64,000 nucleotides of DNA. Source: Adiantum capillus-veneris (Eukaryota; Streptophyta; Polypodiopsida; Polypodiales; Pteridaceae). This document shows positions 54,734 through 64,000 of this stretch, piece by piece. Every line of letters starts with the position of its first letter. Position 1 is the first letter of the stretch. The DNA lies in assembly GCA_014529385.2 (NCBI GenBank), contig CM043956.1, forward strand, positions 88,717,221-88,781,220. Direction: 5' to 3'. Both the position numbers and the translations under genes were made by a program. Below the pieces are notes generated by a model. That model had not been told where the DNA came from and made no database searches. It saw only the letters and a program-made list of their open reading frames with translations.

Positions 54734-57700
54734 GTGACCTATGAGACCGAGTTACAATTGAAAATATGCTTTTGGAATTGTAATGGATACCCATGGAATG
54801 CGGGGGTTGGCATTGATGAACTAACAAGCAAAGCCGATGTTGTACTTCTTGTTGAAACTTGGGAGCATGATACACAAAGAATTAACGGCTTGGAGGATTA
54901 CAATGTACATTCATTGATGTGGTCAAAGAATCTCAAGCAACGAAGAGGACAAGGAGGGTTAGCATGTATGGTTAAGAAAGGATTGGAAGATTTTGTATCA
55001 ATTGTGAAAGATGACAAGTACAAACGTTATGTATGACTGAAAATTATGACACCAAAAAGAGCACCCATTTTTGTAGCCGGTTGCTACATTCCTCATCATG
55101 ATTCTCCCTTTTATGCTTGCATGGATAGAGATCAACCATTTTCTGATTTGGAAGAGGACATTGCTTATTTCAAAGGTGAAGGTGATCTTATTGTATTTGG
55201 GGATATGAATGCTCGCACAAAAACATTGCAACATGATACTCAACAATTTGATATGCCATACATTTCAAGGGAGTTGGAGGAAGTTCACTTGTATGATCGT
55301 ACTTCAATGGATGAGAAAGAGCCGGATCACTATGGAAAGTTACTTTTACACATGTGTAATAGCACGGGTATGCTCATTGCCAATGGTGTATCTTTGTGGA
55401 GTGGAACCAATGGATTTACATGTAGAAGACATAATGGGGATAGTGTGATTGACTATATGCTACTCTCTGAAGCCATCATGTATCGCATAAAGAGTTTTAT
55501 GTTTGGTCAATGGACCCCGGAATCCGACCATCGCGCCTTATGTATTGACCTTTCATGTGGAGAAGCAACTAAGCATGATAATCTCAGCCAAAGGAAAGAG
55601 AAGTTATCACTATGTATGGATTTCAAACGGGCACCAATGTACATTGAAATGGTTGAGCAAAAATTATGGATGACAAAGCTTCAATGTGATGCACCATTGG
55701 AAACTAAATGGGAAGCTTTCAAGAAAGCTGTTTGTTCTTGTGCGGAAGAATGCTTTGCCATAAAGCATCTCCATGGTATCAACAAAGATAGATCACGCAA
55801 AAGGTGGTTTGATAAAGAATGTCAAGATGCTCGAAAGTCCTTGATAAAGCTTGATGCAACTATGGACAAAGACAACTATCAAAGTCATTTGCATACATAC
55901 AAGGCATTGATTCAAAAGAAGAGAAGAAGATGGGAAGTAAAGCAACAAGAATTTCAAGTCCAAGAAAAGGCACATGCATGTGGAAGATTTTGGAGAAACT
56001 TGAGAGGCAAGCGGGTTGAGAATTTTGGTAACTTGAGTCTAGTGGATATGTACACACATTGTAGGCAATTATATGAGCAAGAAAATACTGAAAAAATGCC
56101 ATTTTATGGTTCACTCCCATGTATGCCGTCTTTTTTTACTATTGAGGATGTATGCGGTGGGCTTGAAAAGTTGGCCACTCGCAAAGCGGGAGATCTTCAA
56201 GGTATCAAGCCGGAGATGATCAAATGGACGGGAGATTTTACCCATGAGTGGATGTGTGATATGTTCAACCTTGCACTTCAACGTGGTATGCCTTATGATT
56301 GGAGTACTAATTGGGTTAAGCCTTTGCATAAAGGAGGGGATGTAAAGAATGTAAGCAACTACCGGACTATAATGATTGGGTCTCTTATGGCAAAGTTATT
56401 TGGGTGCATAATGGAGATGAAATTGAGTGATTGGGCTGAAGAGAATGACAAGCGTGCAAAGGGACAAGCGGGTTTTCGTCGATGCCATAGCACCGTTGAT
56501 CATCTTGTCACTCTTCGTGTTCTTATGGAGGAAAGTCGGTTGAAAGGCAAGCGATTGTATTGTTGTTTTGTGGACTTTAAGAAAGCCTTTGATATGATTC
56601 CACGTAACAATTTGTGGAGAAGGATGGAAGAACTCCAAGTGCCAAGTGAGTTTATGCTTGCGGTTTCTCGAATCTATGAGAAGGTGATTTGTCAATTGCG
56701 CATGGGAAGAGAAATTTCAGAAATTTTTGTAAGCACTATTGGGGTTAAACAAGGATGTCCATTGTCACCAACTCTCTTTGGTCTATGCATCGATCAATTG
56801 GAACAAATGGTACTTGACTTTATGCAAGAAGAAGGCATTGAAGAGGTCACTATTTGCAATGCGGTAATCATGCTTTTGTTGTATGCGGATGATGTAGTGC
56901 TTCTAGCACACACTTTAGAAGATGCACAAAAGCTTATGGTTGTCCTTGAGAACTTTTGCTTGCATAGTGGGCTGATTGTAAATGAATCCAAAACAAAGGT
57001 TATGCTTGTGAAAACCAACCATAAGGAGAAGCCATGCATTGTGTACAACAACGAGACACTTGAAGTTGTTGAGAGCTTTAGGTACCTTGGCCTTGAGGTT
57101 CCATCCAATCACAAGTGGCATGAATGTGCTATGCGTCGTTTGGAAGCGGGAAAGAGAGCATATTATGCATTTGAGAACATGTGTAATGCGGGAAACATCA
57201 AGTGTTGGGTTCTCAAGAAGTATCTTTTTGATGCATTGGTGACACCGGTTCTTCTTTATTGAGTTGAAGTGTGGGGTGGGAGCATCTCAAAGTCTACTTG
57301 GAAAGAGTTTGAGAATGTCCAAAAGCGTTTTCTTACAAACTTTCTCCAAGTTAAGACACAAACACCATATATGCTCCTACTTCTTGAGTCGGGATCTCTT
57401 CCAATTGAGGTTATGGGCATGGAAAGGGTTGTGGAGTACATGATAAAGATGCGTCAAAACCCCTCACATCGACTTCCTACAATTGCATGGGAAGCAAGCA
57501 AAAAAGTTCAAAAGACGCATAAAAGCAAGATCTTGAGCACGGGATGGATGCAAGACATAAAGAAGTGGTTTGGGAGATGGGATGCATTACACTTGCTACA
57601 TGATGCTTCAATTGACTCTCAAGTGAATGAAGCTTTTCTACAACGCCAATGTATTATGGCTTGGGAGAAATCCGGTGGGTCACGCTTCATACATTACACC

Positions 57701-58126
57701 ACCTATATTGCCCCCAACTACAAAACCATGTTCTTCGCTGAGAGAGGAAACCGTACTCACACTTACATGCTTGAGCCTATTCCCTTGTCTGCGATACGCA
57801 TTGTCGCAGCAATTCCGCTTAGCTCCCATTTCCTTCGATGCGAGATAGGGCGTTGGGGCAATGGAGAAGAGTCAAATCGATTGTGCACATTATGCTCACT
57901 GCAAGTTCGAGAGTCTGAGTACCACACACTACTAGAGTGCTCAGCTTTTGATCACATCCGAACTTGCTTCTCTCACATTTTCAGCCATAACTTAGACCTA
58001 CACACTTTCCTCTCCCAGCCAAAGTCTGGGCTCTCCATTGCGACTCTCATCACTACAATTTTGGAGCATCGAGAGTCACTCATCAGCCGTACACATACTA
58101 CATCACATGTAACTTTGGTCCCATAG
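54734..58126 (+). pseudogene. LINE ORF2: endonuclease, reverse transcriptase, zinc finger
   Basis: One frame with two TGA stops (55034-55036 and 57260-57262). The endonuclease of APE type shows FWNCNGY, LLVETW, VFGDMNAR, SVIDYML and PESDHRAL. The reverse transcriptase shows KAGDLQGIKPEMIK, AGFRRCHSTVDHLV, CFVDFKKAFD, GVKQGCPLSPTLFGL and the catalytic LLYADDVVL (about 56880). The C-terminus carries a zf-RVT-like finger CTLCSLQVRESEYHTLLEC (C-x2-C-x9-H-x4-C). The length and order fit a LINE replicase that nicks DNA and primes cDNA there. The CFVDFKKAFD and LFGL style differs from common angiosperm L1 proteins. Confidence 0.9.
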
Positions 58127-58166
58127 GTCATATTTGACCTCCGAGGACGATAATAAAATCTATCTA

Positions 58167-58336
<170 letters not shown>

Positions 58337-58341
58337 CTCAA

Positions 58342-59043
58342 CCCTCGAATGAATCGATCAAGTAGTTGGTTATTGTTGAAGCGCTCATTTACAGGGCAGC
58401 GAGAGTTTAAGTGCTTTAGACGACTAATGAAGTCCCTTACTGACTCTCCTTCCTTACGTTCGGCCTTCTGTAGCTGAGATGCTACACCCCAAAGCACACC
58501 TTCTCGTATGTACTCCTTTAGAAACAACCTTCGAAGGGTAGGGTAGATTGTTTTCTCGTCCACCCTTAGGGTTCTATACCAATCTCCAGCCTTCCCACTT
58601 AATGTCAAGCTTAAGGCATTGCACTTATGTAGTTCGTTGCGTTCCCCTAAGGAATCACATACTTGTTCAAACACTTCAATGTGTTTTCTAGCATCTTCGT
58701 CCCCATTGAATTTTTGCGTGAGTTTGGCAATTTGTACTGCCTTACTTCTAGGCTCTCTATCAGATGCATGACGCATATTTTCCGCGATAGATCGACCTAT
58801 GGTTTGAGCAAACGCTGCCAAGTCACCTATGTGAGGAGGCAGGGCCAGTGGAGGTACTCTTGGAATCATATGTGGGAGAGGGACAGGTACCGGTCTTGGC
58901 ATATGTGTGGATGATGCAGGATATGGAACATAACCGGGCATAGGTCCACTCGGATAAGGGCTATGGAGCGGCACTTGAGGAGCATAAATAAGTGGTACAA
59001 TTGGAGGTGTGGGGGCCATGTGTGCATAAGGGGCTAGAGGCAC
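58342..59043 (-). pseudogene. RLG-3 gag, capsid part
   Basis: A Pro-rich start (VPLAPYAHMAPTPPIVPLIY) is followed by the retrotransposon gag domain: AVQIAKLTQKFNGDEDARKH, FEQVCDSLGERNELHKCNAL, TLSGKAGDWYRTLRVDEKTI and VRDFISRLKHLNSRCPVNER. It ends DRFIRGL where RLX-2 enters. The N-terminal 348-codon frame lies one frame off (a -1 step), overlapping only by a few codons at 59034-59050. The step could be an indel or real. It would form the particle shell. Confidence 0.88.
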
Positions 59044-60080
59044 ATACGGTCACTAGGTACTACGACACTAGGTAGTGGCACTGCGCTAACCGTAGATGTC
59101 ATCGGTACATTCTCTGTCACGCCTATCCCTGGAGTGAGCACTATGTTTTCCTTAATAGAGGGTTGAGCCAAGTTAGGGAAGCTAAAGTTGTCGCTCGGAG
59201 GCTCAGATGGCATAGAGACCCCAGGTGAAATGACGTAAGATGGGTCCATGGGACTCATTAGAGGAGTCTCCATTTGTGATAGAGTAGGCTGTTGAGCCTT
59301 GCTCGTATCCAGAAAGGTCATGGGGCCAGTTGAGAGTATATTTACCCCTCGGTTTTGCCTTTCTGATTGAATAATGCCATGGATAACATTACAGATCATT
59401 TTTTGTTGATCTTCGATGCTCATGGCACTAGAGGTGGATTGTACAATCTCTATCCATCCTACATGGTAGGCGTGGCCAGAGTGTAGATCCGTCAACACCT
59501 TAGTGTGGAGGTCATATGTCCAATGATCATTAATGAACAATCCTTCTAGAGTCGACGTGTTAACGGTTTCTTGTGAGGTAGAAGCAATGTTGCTCCCCGT
59601 GGTTTTACTTGTCACCAACGGTACTCTAGAGGGAACTTCTGAAGGAGGCAGCTCAACAGGGCCTTCTTGGTAAGAAGTTGGCAGGATATCCACATGGACA
59701 CTCTTTGGGGGTGTGGGGTCCACGTGCGATGTGAAAGGAGAGTCCACTTCCCCACCCCCTTCGTGTGCTTCATTTGCATCAGGTTCCGAGCGAGTAGCTC
59801 TACCTAATGTTTCCATGAAATGGCTAAACATACTAGTACTAGACTGTGGAGCTTCGGGAGGTGCATGGCCTTCTCTCTCAGTGTTTTGGGTAGGGTATGC
59901 TTCCATGATTTCTGAGTCGGAGGAGGAATCACTAGCCGCTATTTTAGGGTCTTGGGTGGTGCTACCTTGTGTCCCCGCTGAGGGTCTAGAGCCTATCGTG
60001 GATGGGTAATGGGTGTCCGTATGAACAGAGGCACCCTCAATATTCTCGTGTTCTAGCACCCACCCAGAGCGTAAGTGCAT
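59034..60080 (-). CDS. RLG-3 gag N-terminal region, 348 aa
   Basis: It starts with ATG at 60080 (MHLRSGWVLEHENIEG), about 1 kb after the primer site. It is Ser/Thr/Pro-rich and probably disordered, with one more ordered piece (DHWTYDLHTKVLTDLHSGHA). It ends CL and TAG at 59034. The capsid frame begins within the same dozen bases. I take it as the N-terminal half of gag. It is fully open, unlike the rest of the element. Confidence 0.7.
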   Translation of the reverse strand: MHLRSGWVLEHENIEGASVHTDTHYPSTIGSRPSAGTQGSTTQDPKIAASDSSSDSEIMEAYPTQNTEREGHAPPEAPQSSTSMFSHFMETLGRATRSEPDANEAHEGGGEVDSPFTSHVDPTPPKSVHVDILPTSYQEGPVELPPSEVPSRVPLVTSKTTGSNIASTSQETVNTSTLEGLFINDHWTYDLHTKVLTDLHSGHAYHVGWIEIVQSTSSAMSIEDQQKMICNVIHGIIQSERQNRGVNILSTGPMTFLDTSKAQQPTLSQMETPLMSPMDPSYVISPGVSMPSEPPSDNFSFPNLAQPSIKENIVLTPGIGVTENVPMTSTVSAVPLPSVVVPSDRMCL

Positions 60081-61085
60081 GTGCTTTTGATACCCTAAGG
60101 TGTCAAAAAGCTGCTCTAGGAGGCCTTGCGACTAGTTTTTTGCGTGTTTTTTGTTTGTTTTTTTTGCTAGATTTTTTAGAGCATGTCGTGGAATGGGCCG
60201 TGTGATAGCTCGAAACGAGCGTATCGCTAGGAGGGACGCGTTGTGCTTTACAGCTCACCGTTTGGTTCTATTTTGCTCCAGAAAAGCCCGAAACAGTCTT
60301 TTCCTAGCTGGAGAACTAGGCTCTAAATAGCAAGTCTAAGGGTGCAAGTGGGAAGAGAAGGGAGGAGAGTGGAGGATTTGTCCCACATGCTCTCATTCCC
60401 TCTTGAGGGGGTAGGGTATATATATAAGAGTGAGTCTGGTATATATCATAAGACTGAGGACTGAGGCCTGGGCCTGGGCCTGGGCTTGGGCTTGGGCTTG
60501 GGCTAATGATCCCGATCCTGATCAAAATTTTAGTGATCCCCCTAGTCACTCACGCTTAAATATTTTCGATTTTTTTATAACCTCTCCCTCACTCACATTT
60601 TTTATTTTTCGATTTTTTTTTCCGAATTTTCTTTTTTTACTTTTTTTTTGGATATTATTTGGTACGCGTTTTGGTGCGCGTTGACCTCACCTAACTATTT
60701 ACTGTCCCACCTACCTACTGATCTGCTAATCAATGGTTCACCTAATTACTAACCTGCTTAATTAACTAATTGTGCGCCTAACTGTGCACAAACCAGAAAA
60801 CACAGAAAATTGAAACTTGATAGAACTGTGCAATGCAAACCAAAAAATGCAGAAAACGCGGAAACGCAAGAAATGCTAACTGTGTAAGCAAAAATCTGAG
60901 CTTAATAGAACTAGCAAAACAGAGCTTAACAGAACACAGAAAACTTGAATGCAGTCAACAACATTCTGTCTTTCTCTACTGTTTTTGCAAAACAACAATA
61001 ATCAAACTTAAGCCGCGCCTCTCCTACATAAAAAATAGCTTCAATACAATTTACATATCGCCATTGGAGCTTCACGCGCAGCAGC
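60081..61085 (-). other. RLG-3 5' leader
   Basis: About 1.0 kb between the primer site and gag. It holds a small hexanucleotide repeat (cctgggcctgggcttgggcttggg, 60467-60503) and T-rich runs near 60145-60175 and 60585-60650. No coding frame was recognised. Confidence 0.7.
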
Positions 61086-61103
61086 TCCCCGACAGCGGCG
61101 CCA
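61086..61103 (-). promoter_or_regulatory. RLG-3 primer binding site (tRNA-Asp type)
   Basis: The minus strand reads TGGCGCCGCTGTCGGGGA close to the 5' LTR. It is near the TGGCGCCGTTGCCGGGGA site of many plant gypsy elements. Confidence 0.88.
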
Positions 61104-61107
61104 AAAA

Positions 61108-61650
61108 TGTCACGACTAGGGACTTGCTACGCACCGTGTGCGAGCCACAAAGGCTCCTAGCACATAGTCATACAACAGACAAGCTCACAAGGAATAATGG
61201 TGTGTCACTCACCTTCCTGCGTAGTTGCGAATGAAGGATTCCCGCTCCGCGAAGAAGAGGGAGACGTCGCTACGCCGCGCTCAACCGCCTCGCCGCCGTC
61301 GTGCCACCGCAACGCTCGATCACACACACACTCTCACACTCTCTCTCTCTCTCACACACACACACAAGGAGATGGTGAAGGAGAAGGTGGAGATGGAGCA
61401 AGAGCAGCTTCTATTGCACAATGAGAGAATGAGTAAAAATTAGGTTTAGCGGCTTTTATATGAGCTCACCCCATTCACACTTGGGCGCCCATACTTAGCC
61501 AACTAACTCCTTGAATATTCCAGTTAGAGTGCGCCTGTCATCGGTGATCACCCTTACCCTGTTCCTATTGGTCCGACAAGCCCGGTACCTGACTCTAAAT
61601 AATACAACGTTTATAGATCATAGGGTGTCCGTGTGCCGTGAGGGTTAACA
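61108..61650 (-). repeat. RLG-3 5' LTR (543 bp)
   Basis: It matches 41931-42496, with shorter CT/CA tracts (about 61322-61366), which explain the length difference. A minus-strand TATA-like sequence lies near 61453-61462. RLX-1 resumes at 61656. Confidence 0.93.
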
Positions 61651-61655
61651 ATGTA

Positions 61656-62551
61656 GAAGGCTCACAAATGCCAAACATAAACAGTGGTACCCAAGGTGTG
61701 CCTTCACAATCCCCAAAGGTGAGACTCAACAAGAGCCAAACAGTTTTGAGCTCTCACAATGAAACAATCTATAGTGATCAACCTAGGAAGGGGGGAGCTA
61801 CAAATTCATTAAGCTCCTCTCTAGTACCAAAAATTGCTACACCAGTTAGAAGCCCAAGAACTTCTAGCCAACAGACCCCTTCAAAGAAAAAACCATTGGA
61901 AGACCATATGGTTGTTGGAGGTTTTTCATTGACCCAGAAACCATCAAAATCTGTAGAAAAATTCTTCTATGAAGATCATCGGGGACAAAAGCTTCTATTG
62001 ATCTCCACAAGGCAGAGTCAAAAATTGACAAATCCCATAGTGCTCAAGCTATTGGATGAGACCAAGCTTGCATATTCATATCGAGATGCAAATGGCAATG
62101 AATCTCAACATGTTCATAACCTTGTAGAAGCTACGGATGCTAAACTTGAAGTCAAGGACTATTTGAGGATGATGCAAAGCCTCAAGCTTCTAGAACAGGT
62201 GACAAAAAGTCAAAACCAATGAGAGATAAAGTCCAAAAGGCCACACAAAGGTCACCATCAAAATCTCCTTCGAAGAGACAGATTCTGCTAGAAAGCACAG
62301 TGGATCTTCTAAGATCAAAAGTTACTCAAATGCAAGAACACAATACTCAAGAGTTCCAAGAAAAAGGTGCAGTATTGCAACAAAACGAGCCAACGTCCAC
62401 GGAAGCAGGTGGTCAAAGCAAAGAAAATGAAAATGAAGTTCAACCAAGTTTAATCAAGTGCAACATTGTTGGTGAAAACGAAGAAAAACTCTCAAGCAAA
62501 GTAAAGCTAGATTTTCAGTTAGACAAGAACCTCATGTCCTTTCGCACTTGA
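61656..62551 (+). pseudogene. RLX-1 central protein part, unrecognised
   Basis: It continues RLX-1 from 41930 (YA then EGSQMPNINSGTQGV). It has a Ser/Pro/Lys-rich linker, then a segment KFFYEDHRGQKLLLISTRQS to LRMMQSLKLLEQ that looks folded and recalls the first RLX-1 protein in its DHR...LLI pattern. After a TGA (62220) a Lys/Gln/Glu-rich stretch follows (62219-62551). In another frame at about 62585-62640 the bases read TYNMPDDIIMGMPMAKKMLE, reminiscent of a retropepsin C-terminal strand (DIILGxP). That match is weak. No enzyme was identified with confidence. Confidence 0.5.
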
Positions 62552-62663
62552 AAAAAATTCATCAAAGCTCAATTCCACATGGATCACAACATATAATATG
62601 CCAGACGACATCATAATGGGAATGCCAATGGCCAAGAAGATGTTAGAGATATAGAATTCAAAC

Positions 62664-63359
62664 ATGATGGATTCATCACAGACATCAAATAATGAAGACC
62701 AAGACTGGTCACCCGTGGACGACAATACAAAGTCCTCAAGCACAGTTAAAATGGAGACTGATGCCAAAGCAAAGCATATTGAAGATGATTCATCTCCATC
62801 GAACAGAACTTCAGGAGAGCTTAAAGAAAATCAGGCAATAGAAACCATGATAGCTATGGAGCAAAAAATGCCACCAAAGCTAGAAGGAACGAAGATCAAA
62901 ATTGCAGACAAAGGTAAAGCTAAAGTGGAACTTTCACCGATTAGCAAAGAAGATGTGAAAGCATATGCCTATACATCAAAGAACCCTCATGGATCAGCTT
63001 CTTCAAGAAAGTCAGCCTTTCAAAACTTCAAGTCAATTGCTGACCCAACTAAAACCTCTAAGGAGACACCAAGAAAAGCAAAGATATATCAGCCAAAGTA
63101 CTCAAGAAAGAAAAGTAAAGTCAAGCAAGTGTTTGTTCTGAGAAATTTAGTCAAAGTCCATGATCCGGTTTGGATTAAGGATGAGAAATCAACACAAAAA
63201 GACAGACACATGGGATGGATAGCATCACCATGGAACTTAAAAGAACAGGAGTATTATGGAGGTAACAGACAGATATGGGTGCCAAAACCACAGGTTAGAG
63301 CATATGAAGTGACTTCAAGTCCCTCCAAGGAAAGAAGGCCCACAAGGTATCAACCTTGA
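62664..63359 (+). CDS. RLX-1 basic WVPK-containing protein part
   Basis: This 231-codon frame is acidic at first (SSQTSNNEDQDWSPVDDNTK) and then strongly basic. Around residues 160-215 it reads VHDPVWIKDEKSTQKDRHMG, WIASPWNLKEQEYYGGNRQI and WVPKPQ. This parallels the RLG-3 tail (WHWIPKRQLKAQ, YYDGNEKIWVPKHK) in order and spacing. I infer a nucleic-acid-binding module. It stops at TGA 63357, with the frame resuming afterwards. Confidence 0.6.
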   Translation: MMDSSQTSNNEDQDWSPVDDNTKSSSTVKMETDAKAKHIEDDSSPSNRTSGELKENQAIETMIAMEQKMPPKLEGTKIKIADKGKAKVELSPISKEDVKAYAYTSKNPHGSASSRKSAFQNFKSIADPTKTSKETPRKAKIYQPKYSRKKSKVKQVFVLRNLVKVHDPVWIKDEKSTQKDRHMGWIASPWNLKEQEYYGGNRQIWVPKPQVRAYEVTSSPSKERRPTRYQP

Positions 63360-63932
63360 CAATATCTTAGAATACCTAAGAAGCACGTATACAACAGAAC
63401 AACATCGAAAGAGGCTAAAGTCTACCACAACTTTCAAGAGGATACAGAAAAAAGACGGATCTCAAAGAGTCTTCCCCTTGGACAAGGATTTTTCACAAGG
63501 TATGCAAATATTTGGCTACCAGTCAACCACAAGACAACTGCAAATACACAAGACCTTCATGAAGATCTCAAGAACTTGACAAAACCTCGAGCAAAGCAAA
63601 ATCAACAAAGAAGATACAAAGGTCATCAAGAGATTTGGATTCCTAAGTCTTCCAATGCTCCTAGTCAAAAGCCAGATGCTAATAGCCAACGGAGGCCTAC
63701 AACAACATCAAAGACTCCTATCAACAGGCCTACTTGGAGAATCAAATGGATAATGGAGTCTTCACAGTCAAAGAAAGACAACCCCACCAACACAAATGCA
63801 GATTCAAAGAAGATAAAACAGGTATGGAAAAAGAGACCTTCAATGCCAACCTGGTCCTTCACTAATCCTCTTTTTGAGGATTCAAGCTTACTTTTACTTG
63901 AAGAAATGTTTGTAGTAAGCTCAAGAATGTAA
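63360..63932 (+). pseudogene. RLX-1 continuation with second WIPK motif
   Basis: After the stop the frame goes on (IPKKHVYNRTTSKEAK, GFFTRYANIWLPVNHKT) into RRYKGHQEIWIPKSSNAPSQ, the second motif of the WVPK kind. It ends FEDSSLLLLEEMFVVSSRM at 63930. The basic, Trp-spaced composition is the same as in the preceding part. Nothing is recognised in the last 70 bases, and the rest of the element, presumably including its pol and 3' LTR, would lie beyond the window. Confidence 0.5.
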
Positions 63933-64000
63933 AAAGTCAAGTCGCTAGGGTGCAAAAAACACTCTTTGTCATAGTTAGAGTCGGGCTATTGAGCCATAAA

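Overview
The window is land-plant nuclear DNA made almost entirely of transposable elements. I found no host gene, tRNA or rRNA. The evidence for a plant is Ty1/copia and Ty3/gypsy LTR retrotransposons of plant type, including a Tat-type gypsy pol with a second RNase H, initiator-tRNA-Met primer sites in the copia elements, a CACTA transposase remnant and long CT/GA microsatellites. The LINE and one gypsy lineage do not look like the usual seed-plant ones. That hints at a fern, lycophyte or gymnosperm, but it is only an inference.

Left cluster (3575-23602). An old copia element (RLC-1, + strand, TSD tgtgg) was split in gag by a Tat-like gypsy element (RLG-1, + strand, 4629-19243, TSD gcgt). 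RLG-1 was later split in its RNase H by a copia element with 143-bp LTRs (RLC-2, - strand, 10054-15515). Reading frames resume across each insertion once one TSD copy is removed, which proves the order.

Middle (23603-36275). Unassigned sequence, a degenerate short-period repeat and a CACTA (DUF4218) fragment lead to a second Tat-like gypsy element (RLG-2, - strand, 26707-34432). It shares RLG-1's unusual primer site and leader mini-ORF and lacks most of its integrase through an internal deletion.

Right cluster (36276 to the end). An LTR-type element of unclear class (RLX-1, + strand) has a 1.0-kb LTR, a 3.1-kb leader full of palindromic repeats and a polyprotein without recognisable enzymes. 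It was split by a gypsy element (RLG-3, - strand, 41931-61650, TSD atgca/atgta). RLG-3 was split in gag by a small non-autonomous LTR element (RLX-2, TSD ctcaa), and RLX-2 was split in the CT tract of its 3' LTR by an almost intact LINE (53549-58170). This is a four-layer nest.

The most unusual biology is in four places. RLG-3 has a second retropepsin-like domain and a tryptophan-rich 'WVPK' tail after the integrase, plus a likely +1 frameshift site between gag and protease. Both Tat-like elements carry a conserved 72-codon ORF about 84 nt before gag. RLX-1 has a palindrome-bearing leader and an unrecognised polyprotein. RLC-2 has identical LTRs around a dead body. Most coding frames are single long frames broken by stops that C-to-T (or G-to-A) changes can explain, as expected for silenced, cytosine-methylated plant elements.
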